Assembly: GCA_958295665.1 (NCBI GenBank)
Contig: OY282559.1
Coordinates: 264,530,057 to 264,594,056, forward strand
Direction of reading: 5' to 3'
Source: Tipula vernalis
Lineage: Eukaryota; Arthropoda; Insecta; Diptera; Tipulidae
Length of the DNA stretch: 64,000 bases
The notes below the pieces were generated by a model. It was not told the origin of the DNA. It ran no database searches and saw nothing but the letters and a program-made list of their open reading frames with translations. Each line of letters begins with the position of its first letter. Position 1 is the first letter of the stretch. Shown in pieces: positions 46,818 through 60,400 of the stretch. Both the position numbers and the translations under genes were made by a program.

Positions 46818-49516
46818 TAAAACGAAAAAGATAATATTCAATTACATAAAATAACACCATACTAAACAAAGTCAATAACGCTTCATATATAGTCGGCAAG
46901 TAAAAAAAAAAAAAATTAACAAAAGGAAAACTCAAAACCACCGAAAAAAAACAAAAAGAAAACCAAAAACATAATATTCGACCAACAGTAAAAAAGGAAT
47001 TGCGTTAAAATGAATTTTAACGCAATTATGAAGATTCCTAAAGCAGTAATTGCATTAAAAAATATTTTTAATAAAACTATTAAACATTTTAAATGAAAAA
47101 CTATACCAACATAAAATAAGCGAACTTAAATGTACAAATGAATAATAAATTCATGCACGTGTTTTGCTTTACTGATATAAAATTCGCTAAATCAAACCGA
47201 CTAAATGATGAATAAAATAATTGGATTTTTTAAATTCGGAATTGTCTATTATATTAAAGGTAAGCTTTTCAGTTCTTAATTTATAATTTATTATGTTAGG
47301 CGACTATAAAGTGAAGTAGCCCGCCAAAGGAAAGATGAATGTTTGGTTTTTTACAAGGGCTTTTAAAAAAGGGCTAAACTTACGGAGCTTTAATGCAACT
47401 TTCTTTAAAATTTAATACTTCTAAAATATTTTGTTAATGCAGTATTCTTTGAAAAATTTTAATGCAGTTGATAAACGGTTCTTTAACAACTTGCTTTACA
47501 ATTTTACATTCTAATGGAATGTTGTACTAAAATTTAGTTTCATTGCTGTATTACAAATTAATGCAAATTGTATTAAAATCCTTTTTAACGCAAGCTTTGT
47601 ATTATTTTGTAATACAGCTTTCCTTACTGGACCTATAATATCAATATCTTTTTAAGTGTGTAGCCTCATCGTTTGATAACCTAACTTTTTGGATCAATCC
47701 ATCCATGATAGCTAATAGTAGTTTTTTTATAATGTATAACTGTTAATAGTAGACACATTTTGGAAAGAAAGTACTTTTTGCTAAACGAAATGCATGAATA
47801 CACGACATAACTTTCTGAACAAAATTCAAATTCAAATTTCTGAAAGCTCCATAAAATAAAAGTCATAATAATAGTAAAACTATAATATATTTTTATTAAT
47901 ACCGATCATCTTTAAAAACAAAATAAAAAGTATCTGTAGCATCTTTTAAAAAAAAATTCACCATCGTCTTTTTATTTAAACGATGTTATCATAACCACAA
48001 TTATTAGTTTTTTGTTTTCGTTTTCTTTTCTAAGTTTTAGCCTTATTCTGTATCTTTCATTTTGCTACTTTAGTTTTTGTGTAGCAATATTGCTCTCCGT
48101 GTACATAATAGATATTTATATTATATACATCCAACTTAATAACTAAAACAAGTCTAAGAAAAAACGTTAACTTCTTTCCAAACTTCATATTTAGTTGAAT
48201 TTGAAACTTTTTTTTTTTTTTAATATTTGGTTGGTTTGAATTTCCCCATTGGAATGTTAAAGAAAATGTATTTACTTTTCTTAGTTGGTGGTACCAGAAC
48301 GAAGCTCATACACAGAATCGAAAATTTATTTATGTATTTGTTCTAGAAAGCGGAAAACCGAAGAAAATATTGATAATTTCTTTTTATTATTTTTTCTTCT
48401 TCTTGACGAAAGCATACACATACGAAAAGGATACTTGTATATTTAGCTTTTCAACTTTTTTGATTTAAAGAATTTTTGTTTAAATTAATATCCATAAATT
48501 TCTAAATCATTAAACTTTTCAAGAAAAATATTTTTTTTTTGGAAATAAAACGCTTTAATTTTATTTTTTTTTTCTTTGTTTTGTGGAAAGCTTTTCGTTT
48601 CCCTATTGAAATGTAAAATACGAATAAATTTGTGGTTAGCAAAAGCATTTTGTCGCATGAATTCCTGGTGAAATTATATGATGCGATTAAAATAATTTTA
48701 ATTTGTACAAAAGCGTACACGCACATTTATACCAGCGACAATTGTGCGGGGAGCAAAAATATTATGCAATCAAGCATAATTAATTGTTTTCTTTAGACTT
48801 TTCGACACCAAATACGAATTTCATTTATTCATAAAATATTCAAAATTGTCCATCAGTAAATTTAATACAAGGTTATTGTGAAATTGACTTTAATTTCAAA
48901 ATTACATTTGACATAAACGTCCTTCAAAAAATTATATTCAACGAATAGTCACAAAATTTGAATGAACTGTTCAGTTATTGATTCGTCATTCAAATTTTAA
49001 TATTCAAATAAATTTATGGTGTTTTGGATAAATAAAATTTTACCACAATAAATTACATTTAATTTGCTAATATTTGTTTTTTTTTTTAATTTCAGGTGAG
49101 TACTTGCCACTTAAAAATTCAGTCTGAAACAAGGCGGACAAGGACGGGTAAATTATAAATGTATAAGCATAAATATATATCGTCTAATTCAATTATTGTA
49201 AGCTTCCTGCGTAAAATCTTTCGTTATAACAAGCAAAAGCTAAAATCTAGCTAAACGTTTTCAGATTCAATTTTTAAATCTTTCTTTATATTGACATCAA
49301 TAATTTATGCAACCAGTTAAGAAACACTTCATTTTGTCACAGAATCTTTAAAATTTCTGAAGTTGATCGCTTAAACCCCCTTAAAAATAAAACGGAAAAC
49401 GGCATTTATTTGTTCACAATAATTCCCGAATGTTTGCATTATTTTAGCTAAAACCATCTGGAACTTGATTCAACATTTCAAAAAATTGTAACAAATCAGC
49501 TACTTTTTACTTAAAA
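46818..49516. other. No recognisable gene; perfect palindrome at 46998-47027
   Basis: About 2.7 kb of AT-rich DNA. AATTGCGTTAAAAT at 46998-47011 is mirrored at 47014-47027 around GA. Related taatgcagt / ttaacgcaa phrases recur to 47640, hinting at a degraded inverted-repeat element. A (cag|gtgagt)-like site at 49096 has no supporting exon. Confidence 0.4.
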
Positions 49517-51371
49517 GGCCGGTACGCTGCTGAAGTGAGAGATCAGTCAGAGACATACTTTATCGTTGTGATTTTTTTAAGAAGCGACCGTATTGTTGTG
49601 TTTTAGATTTGTTCTTTGTGTGATTTAAAAATGGTTTGTTTATGTTTGCTCAACAATAATAAATTATTATATTTCCCGCCTTCATACGTCGATTCTTTTG
49701 ATCAAGAAGATCATTTGATTGAAGGTGAACTTCCCCTGCATCTGCTCGGCTTTCAAATATTGGCAAGCGAACAACAAACCTTTTAAAATACTATATTAAT
49801 TCTAACATTGGCCGTTTACAATAAAGTGGTTTTCTTAAATAAAGAACACAATCGACTTTGTATAAAAAATTAAGTTAAACAACTATCAATCAATCAGTCA
49901 ATCAATTTCCTTTAAAGATCTTACTGCATCGTAAGCCAATTATGTAATTTTCAAATTTAGTTCGATTTGGTGCTCCCGCGTGAAACTTGCAGACACTCCA
50001 TCTAAGAATAGGTAAGGGCATAATATTTTAATTCTTTTTGTTGATTTTCAGAAGCAAGTTCTGCTTCTTTGCTTTTGATCTAAATAAGTTTTGTTAAGCT
50101 GTAGATGAATTGCTCCCATACTCTGCCCGGTCCATTTTTTACGTGAAGCGGTCTGTAGGAAACAATAAAATTACCGTGTAACTTACATATGCGTAATTAG
50201 AGGCTAGTGTCGTTAAAATTTTCCATCGAATTAAATAGAATGAATCATTAAGTCATGAATAGTTTCTACCAAATCGCATATACTTCCGCCTTCTTGGTTG
50301 TTCTAAGAATACCAAACATTCCGACCTCATGTTCCACTAGGGATGGGCGGTCTTTCATAGTTATTGGAATAAACACAATTATAATTTTAATATAATGGCG
50401 AATCTATAAAAATCTCTATTATTGTTTAATTACCTGGATTGGCCAATTAAAATAATTTTTTAACACTTTTGTCTACTTTGATAATTGAAAATTCCGTTAA
50501 AACTAAAAACAAAAAAATCAACTGATGAAATATCAAGAATTCAAAATTTAGGTTCGTATTTATCATACCTGGGAATCAATTCTCGTTCTATGAAAAAACA
50601 TAAAGAAAAAAATCTTTCCATTTTGTTTCCATCAAGTCTTTCTTATTGATAACATTTCACACAACAACAATAAGTGATTCTCGTTGTCCAAAGTTGTTTT
50701 TTTAGTAAGTCACACTGTTAACACACATTTTATCGAGTTTCTTATATGTATTTCCGCTAGATGATATAGCAATTGGTGCAAATATTAGCTAAATAAATGA
50801 TAAAGTAGATTAAGTTAATCAGTTTTTGTCATTGCCTGTCAAAATATAAAATAAATTACAAAAATGACCAAATTATTTTTAAAACTTAAATAAATTAAAT
50901 ATTTGGAGGCTTTTCTTATACAAACGGAATAGTTTTTAATATATTTACTTAGAAATTTAATTTAAAGTGAATCATATCGTTTAATACTAAAAATACAAAT
51001 TTATTTTTTATAATATTTTATTTCCAAATTTTCTCACGGGCAAAATGGTCGGTGAGAAAGTTTTATTCATATGAAAAGATTTTGACTTAATTTTTTCCTT
51101 CTGAACATGAATCAGAAATGTGTATTTCTCACTGAAAATACTTTTCAATATAATTTTCACGGAACGAGAATTGAGCCGTGGAAGATAATGCGCAGTGAAA
51201 AATTTGTAGAGATAAAGTAGAGACATCTATATTCTAATAGGAAAACAGCAAATTTTGCTAAATAAACTGCGTACTACAAAATGAAATTCAATTTTGAAAT
51301 TTGCATTTTACAATTTGGCTTGTGTCATTTTTATATGGAAAATTTCATTTCACTTCAGCAGCGTACCAGCC
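49517..51371. mobile_element. 1.85-kb TIR element of unknown class
   Basis: The left end GGCCGGTACGCTGCTGAAGT (then ga) is matched in inverted orientation at 51350-51371 with one difference over 22 bp. TTAA lies just outside both ends (49511-49514 and 51372-51375), with two extra A on the left. The interior is AT-rich; a short frame begins at ATG 49631 (about 51 codons) but resembles nothing I know, so the element is probably non-autonomous. Confidence 0.75.
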
Positions 51372-52999
51372 TTAAAGCGGCAATATCGAACCCACCATTT
51401 TGAATGTTGAGATTCAAAATCACCGACCCTGTTAAATACTTTTCTATATATCGTTTTGTAAATTTCTTGAATAGTTATGAAAAGTTCTTACCTCGGCCAT
51501 GTTGGATCCGCCATCTTGAATTATAACATTGCAAAGTGCAAAAGCACTAAGTACCGAGTTTCATTGCTTAGCACTGTTATTATTAGAGGTGATAAAAGAA
51601 ACCTGTTGTAATTTTAACCTAAAATTATTTTATAAGTTTAATCATTTTTCCTCAATTGACTTTCCTTATAATCATGCTCAATTATATAAAGCAGTATCCC
51701 CACTGTCTTGATTGTCCAAAACAAGAGCCTTCTAGAGTATAGAACCCTAATCATATGTCCTAATTTTATAGTGGTATAACTTTTCAATGTTCCTCATGGG
51801 AATCCATAGTAAATAAAAAAAAAACACAAATCTTGCAAAACATACAAGAAAGCTACATTGGTATTAAATAAATATTAAATGTACAAATATTGAAATTAAA
51901 TTATGTCTAAGGCTGTTTTCGAAACCGATACTTATTTCATACTTCGACGACATCTTAAATAAATAAGTAAAATCATTCGAATTGACTTCACTTACTTATT
52001 TTTTGACAGCAACAACAAAAATTTATTTGTTGTCCAATTTTTTGAGTAAAGGACACTGCTATTCTCAACATAATACGCTTATAATACTAATTGTCAACCG
52101 CTGTACTGTCAAATATAACAAAAGCTACCGGTTGAGTCCTGCCATCTATCGAAATTATGAGAAGTAATGAAAGCGAAATGGAAAAAGAAAAAAATAATAA
52201 TAAATCTTTTTTTATTTCCTTTAGTTCTTTTATGTGCTTGACACTAGTCGATAAAACAAAAGTTCTTAATGTGAACTAAAAATTAATTTGAATAAAATAA
52301 AAATTTATAAAAACGCGATTATATATTAAATGTGTGTTAATCATTTTTAGTGAAAAATAATTACAGTCCGCAAATCATATCGCCTCGAAGCTCGAACACT
52401 AATGCTTATATATGATAAAACAATGCGAGTAATAAACTTTGCTGATCTATAAATAATCAATTATCCGCAAGAATTTATTTTTTAGTTCAGTGTTCGCAAA
52501 AGTAATTTTTAAATTTCTTAACCTTAGAAAAGTATTAACAGGCAAAATTTAGATTTTTTTGTAAGAAAGGGATAGAAAATAAATCACCTCGCTGGGATGC
52601 TTATTTGATTAAGTTAGATTCGACAAATAAGTATTCCTTTGATTTTAGAAAATACATCAAAGTAGACTCTGACGAAGTAAAATGGTATTTGTTAAAGGTA
52701 TCTTTAGTTTTACTAGTGTACGCCCAATGTCTATAGTTGTTTACAGTAAGATACGAGAAAGAATTATTTAATCAAAATATTCATTTGTTCTTAATACTTC
52801 ATATATCTGTTTTACTGTTTTTATAATTCTGATACTTGAAATTTGTCCAGGTGGTAATTTTTGTTTCTTGCTTTTACCAAATTGTGCTGCCATTTATGTA
52901 ATATTTATTGAGTTAGTAACGATCTGTAGTATGCTTCTATTTTAACTATAAATAAATCAATTATTACAAGAAAATAAAAACGATTTTCTTAAATGATGT
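51372..52999. other. No recognisable gene
   Basis: AT-rich sequence with a slightly GC-richer start (cgaacccaccattttgaatg ... gccatgttggatccgccatc). No coding or repeat structure supported on either strand. Confidence 0.4.
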
Positions 53000-54640
53000 T
53001 CATATTGTGAAAATCCATCAACTTTTGCAAAGAACTCTACCACATGGCGCGGATGCATATTTACTTCTCTGGTCTCTAAAACTATAAATCTGGTATTTTC
53101 TATCCCTACAGACCGAAATGCCCCATCTTATGAACTTCCTTTTGCATCGATGGAGGCAGACATACCAAGTATTTCCTTTCCGTCCTTTAATCGATATGGA
53201 ATTACTCGTACTACTGAAAAGCTCTTGAACGGACCATATTCCAACAGCTTCCTTATCATTTTTAGGTATTCATCATTACTTTACGCATTCTCAAATTGTA
53301 TCAAATCATTCGCTCTATCCTTTATGTCACCAGACTCGGGGTTCGACTTAAAGCGTCGACATGGTGCATTTTAGGTTTAGTCGAATTCTTCTACAATCAA
53401 TGGCCATCCTTTAATTATTCATGAAATTTTTTCTTTACCATTTTAATCTTAAAAGCAGCGCACTCTGTTACGATTTTTAACCTCATTCCCAAGCAGCGCA
53501 CTCTCTTACGATTTTTAACCTAATTCCCAACAGCACTTCCAATTCATAACTACAATATTTCTCTTCTTGCAGTAATAATATACAGGATGAAACGTTTTGG
53601 CAGAGCCATTTTTGAAGTAGGTTGCCCTGTATCCCATTTTATCCAACAGTATGTAGTTCTGTAACAACTAAATGTCTATATACGCTTAAAACAGGTTGAT
53701 TAATCAAAATGGATTTCAAAGCACTGTACACTTTTTTTTGTGATTACCAATGACTGATTAATCGAGAATAAATTTCCGAAAATAGTTCTTCAAACCCAAA
53801 AACTGTCTACTTTCATTACATTGGAAGGTATAGGAAATTTAAAAACATCAACTGTCTTACTTGTTAATGGTTGGAATTTTCCTTGTGATACAACGTGGTC
53901 CAACTATTGAAATTCTCTGCCAAAAATTTTGAAAACATTACGTATTTTTACCTGGCTTATCGTTGATATTGTTGCATTATCGCATAATCAGCGCATTAAT
54001 TCCACTTCAAAGTCCTCATGATACGTCATGAACAAATTTTCCGACTCATCTAACTTTTTAACAATCATAGTACCAATTTAACTGATTGTGACCATCCATC
54101 TAAAGATCATCTTCAAAAGACCCTAATGTTTCAATCGCGTTATCTCCAATGCCTCTTACTCTTGTTTTCTTCAGACGAAGAATTGGTGATTCAACTTTAG
54201 AATATTTATTTTCCTTTAAGAGGGTTAGATCACTTCCCCGTATCAGTCAGAACATCTATTGAATGATTACAAATAGTTTTTATTTTATGATTATAATTCG
54301 GATTACAATTGGTGACATTGTTCGATATCTGTTCGGCTGATCCAGTTTGTGCTTGCGATTGAATTTCGATTATATTCTTTGGAGACGCCTCTTTAAATTC
54401 TCTGCATTTAAAACAATTAGGTTCGTTCGCCATTTTTCTAGTGAAAACTCTAATTAATGTTTCCAGCCATGAACAATTAAAATATCTGTAATTATTGTCT
54501 CTAACCGGTCCAATTCCATTATCTTCATTTAAAAAAAAAACATATCCAGTCCTTAAACAAAAACGCTTTACAGGGACCAAAATATTCGAACTATCATAAT
54601 TATGTTTAGGTATGGCAAACAATTTCCACATAAGTATATC
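53000..54640 (-). pseudogene. Ty3/gypsy gag-pol remnant with the reverse transcriptase deleted
   Basis: On the minus strand from 54640: a cysteine-containing region (CFKCREF, probable nucleocapsid knuckle), then VLTDTG-SDLTLLKENKYSK near 54240, the aspartic protease active site, followed by RGIGDNAIETLGSF. After ~600 bases of degraded sequence the protein is already at HHVDALSRTPS (about 53385), the junction of RNase H and integrase, then DEYLKMIRKLLEYGPF and KDGKEILGMSA, the integrase finger approach. The reverse transcriptase and most of RNase H are missing. No LTRs were identified. Confidence 0.75.
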
Positions 54641-55075
54641 AAGAAAGAAACAATCTGAAAACTGGAATTATCTGAAAAATCTCGGAAAGATCTGGAATCC
54701 AAGCAAATCAACGGCAAGTAAATCTTGGATAACTCTAAAGTCTCGAATTATCTCGATTTCTCAATATTATGAAATATAACAGAATTCCGAAAATATCGGA
54801 TTATCTTAAAATCAGGATCGGGATAATCCTTCCGAAATCGGAACCGATTTGGGCCGATTGCCAAAAAGCTGGCCAAAAGTAAAAAAAAAAAATTTATTTA
54901 GGTTTTTTTTACTTTTGGTTGGCTTTAGTAATACCCTAAGGTCCTTAAAATACTCATAAGCGGGTCGAACTATCGTTACTACTTTAGGATTTTAGTGGCC
55001 TTCGCTCAAGTTGCAGCCGTTACGTTAAATTACTTAATAAAAGACAATAGTGCAACATACGTATATACTTTGAAT
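54641..55075. other. No recognisable gene
   Basis: A 435-base stretch. 54640-54870 repeats phrases like atctcgaaaNatctgga and cggatt/atcggaacc, perhaps a degraded tandem repeat, and the rest is plain AT-rich sequence. Confidence 0.35.
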
Positions 55076-55889
55076 CAGGGCTGCGGATGTCGGAGTCGGA
55101 GTCGAGGAGTCAAACTATTTTGGCGGTGTCGGAGTCCGACAAATACTGACCGACTCTGACTCCGCACTTTACATTTTTATTTCTATCCTAAAGTGCACCT
55201 TAATCTTATTTTCAGAAAGACTCCATCAGCATATTTGACCCTGGTCAATTAATTAAGAATGGCGTATCGAAATGTTTCATTTAGGAAAATCCTTAAGTGT
55301 ACTCGCAATATAAAATTGTCGTTAATACTTAGAGAAATTGTTCTGTTTATAAAGAGAAATTATTGGTGGATTAAATTTATGTCGACCCCAAAGCTAGATA
55401 ACTATTATGTGATGATCAATAGAGGAAAAACGGCGCTTTAAAATTTGGCAATCGTTGAAAATAATTTTTAGGTATTACCGAATAGCTCACAGTCATTATA
55501 GCCACCCTTTATCTTCATATATTAACCAGAAGGAAATTCCTGTTGAAAAGGTGGAAGAAAAGCATGATTTCGAGAAAAATCAACAGAAGTAATGGTCTTA
55601 ATATTCTTGAGGCTATGTTAATTTTTAGAACAAATTCGTAATTAAATTGAATTGTAGAATTTTTTTCTTTTTATTATATTTCTTTAATTTGATTTTTAAG
55701 TTTTGTTATATTTGAATTATGTTCTACTGAAAAATAATTTGAATAAGAGCAGTATTATTGAATTTTATAATATTTTTATTACATGTATAAATGGAAGTTG
55801 GAGTTCGTGTCGGAGTCGGAGTCGAATAGTTCATTTTTAATACATTAGAGTCGGAGTCGAAGAATTATTTTTCCGACTCCGCAGACCTG
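55076..55889. mobile_element. Non-autonomous hAT element, 814 bp
   Basis: The left end is CAGGGCTGCGGATGTCGGAG and the right end, reverse-complemented, CAGGTCTGCGGAGTCGGAAA. The flanks ctttgaat (55068-55075) and ctttaaat (55890-55897) form an 8-bp target duplication with one change, diagnostic of hAT transposons. Both ends carry clustered GGAGTC/GACTCC hexamers, likely transposase-binding motifs. Inside, a ~60-codon frame (55259-55441) is not recognisable. Confidence 0.88.
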
Positions 55890-56019
55890 CTTTAAATATT
55901 ACTGAATAAAAAAATTAGAAAACAGAATTTGGTTTCGTATTTTTGTTCTATTTTTAACTAACACTAATACAAATGGTGACCCTAATATTTTGTTGGTATC
56001 ATCGTATGAAAGTTAAGCT

Positions 56020-56417
56020 CCGGCTTGTATCAGAACCATCTTGTTGTAAATATAGCCGCCATGTAAAAAATTAACTTAAAATAAGGGACACAGAAATACT
56101 AAAAAAATTATTTATTTTCATAGAGTTTATATGAAAAAACGCTATTTCGTTTGTTACCCAGTTTAATATTTGAAATCGCTAGAAAATAACACTATGTCTT
56201 ACTCATTTAAACACAGACAGTAAAATTAAATTTATTGGCAGCACCATTTATCCACATCTAAATAAAACCAAAAGTATGCAAAAAGACAACACGCCTCCGC
56301 TCAACAATCGAAATTAAAATAAATCAAAAAGAGCCAAACAGAAAAAAATTAAATCAATTCAATGAGCGCGAAGTGAACAAAAAATCAAAACAATCTAGCT
56401 TCCTTTGCAAATTCAAA
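56020..56417 (+). repeat. Dispersed repeat family, copy 2
   Basis: Same family as 22030-22560: cagaaccatcttg, gccatgtaaaaaattaac, ttattttcatagagtttata and tatgaaaaaacgc are shared. It abuts the large foldback element. Confidence 0.65.
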
Positions 56418-57005
56418 AGAACAAGAACAATTGACGATTGGAGCCGTGATTTTAGAAAAAATATTTGAAACTACTTGATTTCAAAAAATTTCCACTATAC
56501 AATATTGACGATTGGAAATAGAGAGAAAGCACTACCTATCGGAACAAAATAAAGCTGTAATATGAGTGTGAAGTTTATGCTAAAAAAAAAATAACAAAAA
56601 ATTACACTGTTAAATTAACTATTTTCCAATTGGAATTTAAATTATATGAAAATTTAAATTTTTTGTAATTTTGGATTTTTAGTACCACCAAACAGATTCT
56701 TTTCATCAGAAAACAGGTTCTTTTAATTTTTTTCAGATAGCTGGACCATCTGTTTATATCGTTAACCAAAAGCATCCAAATGTGTTGAACATTACTATAA
56801 TTCAGATAATTTAAAAGTTGACTGAATTTTGATGGTTTAAATAAATATTTAGCGCCGATCCTGGAAATGTCCCGAAGGCCCCGCACATTTCTTAGAATAG
56901 CTAAGCCATATAGCGGTCAATGTCACAAAGCCGATCCAATTATGATAACCTAAAATATATTTCACAGTTTTTGGAATTTAAAATAATTTTTTCATTAAAA
57001 GTTTT

Positions 57006-57790
57006 ATATCGCCGACCGCAGAGATGTCCACAAGGTCTTGTCTATATTTTTGAATAACTTGACCATATGCCAGTCTACGTGGTCAATATTATTCAATTGT
57101 GATGAGCTATACTATACTTCACAGAATTTAGAATTTTTAATAATTTTATTAGTTATATAAATTGTTGTATCTCCGATCACAGAACTGTCCACAAGGCTGG
57201 CCTATATTTTCGGATAACTTGACCATATGCCAGTCTACTTGGTCAATCTTATTCAATTGTGATGAACTATACTAGACTTCACAGAATTTCGAATTTTTAA
57301 TAATTTTATTAGTTTTATAGATTTTTGTATCTCTGATCACAGAGATGTCCACAAGGTCTGCCCTATATTTTTGGATAACTTGATCATATGCCAGTCTACT
57401 TGGTCAATCTTATTCAATTGTGATGAACTATACTATACTTCACAGAATTTAGAATTTTTAATAATTTTATTAGTTTTATAAATTATTGTATCTCCGATCA
57501 CAGAGGTGTCCACAAGGTCTGGTCTATATTTTTAGATAACTTGATCATATGCCAGTATACGTGGTAAATCTTATTCAATTGTGATAAACTATACTATTCT
57601 TCACAGAATTTCGAATTTTTAATAATTTTATTGGTTTTATAAATTGTTGTATCTCTGATCACAGAGATGTTCACAAGGTCTTGCCAGTATTTTCTGATAA
57701 CTTGGCCAAATGCCAGTATACGTAGTCAATCTTATTTAATTGTAATGAACTATACTATACTTTACAGAATTTAGAATTTTTAATAATTTG
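57006..57790 (+). repeat. Forward tandem array, five ~158-160-bp units
   Basis: Units begin near 57006, 57166, 57323, 57483 and 57643. Each contains cacagagatgtccacaaggt, ataacttgaccatatgccag and gaactatactatacttcaca, then aatttttaataattttatta. The first, next to the unique arm, is the most divergent. Confidence 0.92.
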
Positions 57791-60400
57791 TGGACAACTG
57801 TGTGATCGGAGATACAACAATTTATAAAACTAATAAAATTATTAAAAATTCGAAATTCTTTAAAGTATAGTATAGTTCATTACGATTGAGTAAGATTTAC
57901 CACGTAGACTGGCATATGGTCAAGTTATCCAAAAATATAGGCAAGACCTTGTGGAAATCTCTGTAATCAGAGATACAACAATTTATAAAACTAACAAAAT
58001 TATTAAAAATTCGAAATTCTCTGAAGTATAGTATAGTTCATCACAATTGAATAATATTGACCACGTAGACTGGCATATGGCCAAGTTATCCGAAAATATA
58101 GGCCAGACCTTGTGGACATCTCTGTGATCGGAGATACAACAATTTATAAAACTAATAAAATTATTAAAAATTCGAAATTCTGTGAAGTATAGTATAGTTC
58201 ATCACAATTGAATAATATTGACCACGTAGACTGGCATATGGTCAAGTTATCCAAAAATATAGGCCAAACCTTGTGGACATTTCTGTGATCGGAGATACAA
58301 AAATTTATATAACTAATAAAATTATTATTAATTCGAAATTCTGTGAAGTATAGTATAGTTCATCACAATTGAATAAGATTGACCACGTAGACTGGCATAT
58401 GGTCAAGTTATCCAAAAATATAGGCCAGACCTTGTGGACATTTCTGTGATCAGAGATACAACAATTTATAAAACTAATAAAATTATTAAAAATTCTAAAT
58501 TCTGTGAAGTATAGTATAGTTCATCACAATTGAATAAGATTGACCACGTAGACTGGCATATGGCCAAGTTATCCGAAAATATAGGCCAGACCTTGTGGAC
58601 ATCACTGTGATTGGAGATACAACAATTTTAATACCAATAAAATTATTAAAAATTTGAAATTCTTTGAAGTATAGTATAGTTCATTACGATTGAGAAAGAT
58701 TTGCCACGTAGACTGGCATATGGTCAAGTTATCCGAAAATATAGGCAAGACCTTGCGGACATCTCTTAGATCAGAGATACAACAATTTATAAAACTAATA
58801 AAATTAATTAAAATTTGAAATTCTGTGAAGTATAGTATAGTTCATCACAATTAAATAGGATTGACCACGTAGACTAGCATATGGTCAAGTTATCCAAAAA
58901 TATAGGCCAAATCTTGTGGACATCTCTGTGATCGGAGATACAAAAATTGATATAACTAATAAAATTATTAATAATTCGAAATTTTGTGAAGTATAGTATA
59001 GTTCATCACAATTGAATAATATTGACGACGTAGACTGGCATATGGCTCAGTTATCCGAAAATATAGGCCAGACCTTGTGGACATCTCTGTGATTGGAGAT
59101 ACAACAATTTTTAAAACAATAGAATTATTAAAAATTCGAAATTCTGTGAAGTATAGTATAGTTCATCACAATTATATAAGATTGACCACGTAGACTGGCA
59201 TATGATCAAGTTATCCAAAAATATAGGCCAGACCTTGTGGACATCTCTGTGATCGGAGATACAAAAATTTATATAACTAATAAAATTATTAATAATTCTA
59301 AATTCTGTGAAGTATAGTATAGTTCATCACAATTGAATAATATTGACCACGTAGACTGGCATATGGCCCAGTTATCCGAAAATATAGGCCAGACCTTGTG
59401 GACATCTATGTGATTGGAAATACAACAATTTTTAAAACAATAAAATTATTAAAAATTCGAAATTCTGTGATGTATAGTATAGTTCATCACAATTAAATAA
59501 GATTGACCACGTATACTGGCATATGGTCAAGTTATCCGAAAATATAGGCCAGACCTTGTGGACATCTCTGTGACCAGAGTTACAACAATTTATAAAACTA
59601 ATAAAATTATTAAAAATTCGAAATTCTGTGAAGTATAGTATAGTTCATCACAATTGAATAAGATTGACCAAGTAGACTGGCATATGATCAAGTTATCCAA
59701 AAATATAGGTCAGACCTTGTGGACATCTCTGTGATCAGAGATACAAAAATTTATAAAACTAATAAAATTATTAAAAAATCCAAATTCTGTGAAGTATAGT
59801 ATAGTTCGTCATAATTGAATAAGATTGACCAAGTAGACTGGCATATGGTCAAGTTATCCAAAAATATAAGCCAGACCTTGTGGACTTCTCTGTGATCAGA
59901 GATACAAAAATTTATATAACTAATAAAATTATTAAAAATTCTAAGTTCTGTGAAGTATAGTATAGTTCATCACAATTGAATAAGATTGACCACGTAGACT
60001 GGCATATGCCAAGTTATCCTAAAATTTGGGCAAGACCTTGTGGACATCTCTGTGATTGGAGATACAACAATTTTTAAAACTAATAAAATTATTAAAAATT
60101 CGAAATTCTGTTAAGTATAGTATAGTTCATCACAATTGAATAAGATTGACCACGTAGACTAGCATATAGTCAAGTTATCCGAAAATGTAAGCAAGACCTT
60201 GTGGACATCTCTGTGATCGGTGATACAACAATTTTTAAAACCAATAAAATTATTCAAAATTCTAAATTCTGTGAAGTATAGTATAGTTCATCACAATTGG
60301 ATAAGGTTTACCACATAGACTGGCACATAGCCAAGTTATCCGAAAATATGGGCAAAACCTTGTGGACATCTCTGCGGTCTGCGATATAAAACTTTTAAAA
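57791..60400 (-). repeat. Reversed tandem array, about sixteen to seventeen ~160-bp units
   Basis: The same unit in reverse, with gtggacatctctgtgatcgg-like blocks recurring roughly every 160 bases from 57791 to 60360. The switch at 57791 is abrupt, a truncated unit meeting another head-on. Inner copies are more alike than the edge copies, consistent with unequal exchange. Confidence 0.92.

Noticed and set aside
49060..49150. Host splice site (tttaatttcag followed by gtgag)
   Set aside because: No coding frame or partner exon on either side; pyrimidine-rich AG sites are common in such AT-rich DNA.
49631..49787. Host microprotein of about 51 codons
   Set aside because: It lies inside a TIR-bounded element and has no recognisable feature; not enough support for a gene call.
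55079..55160. GGAGTC hexamer microsatellite
   Set aside because: The hexamers are the ends of an hAT element with matched termini and an 8-bp target duplication.
57006..60400. CRISPR array
   Set aside because: Units are continuous ~160-bp tandem repeats with no unique spacers, in two orientations, in an animal genome.
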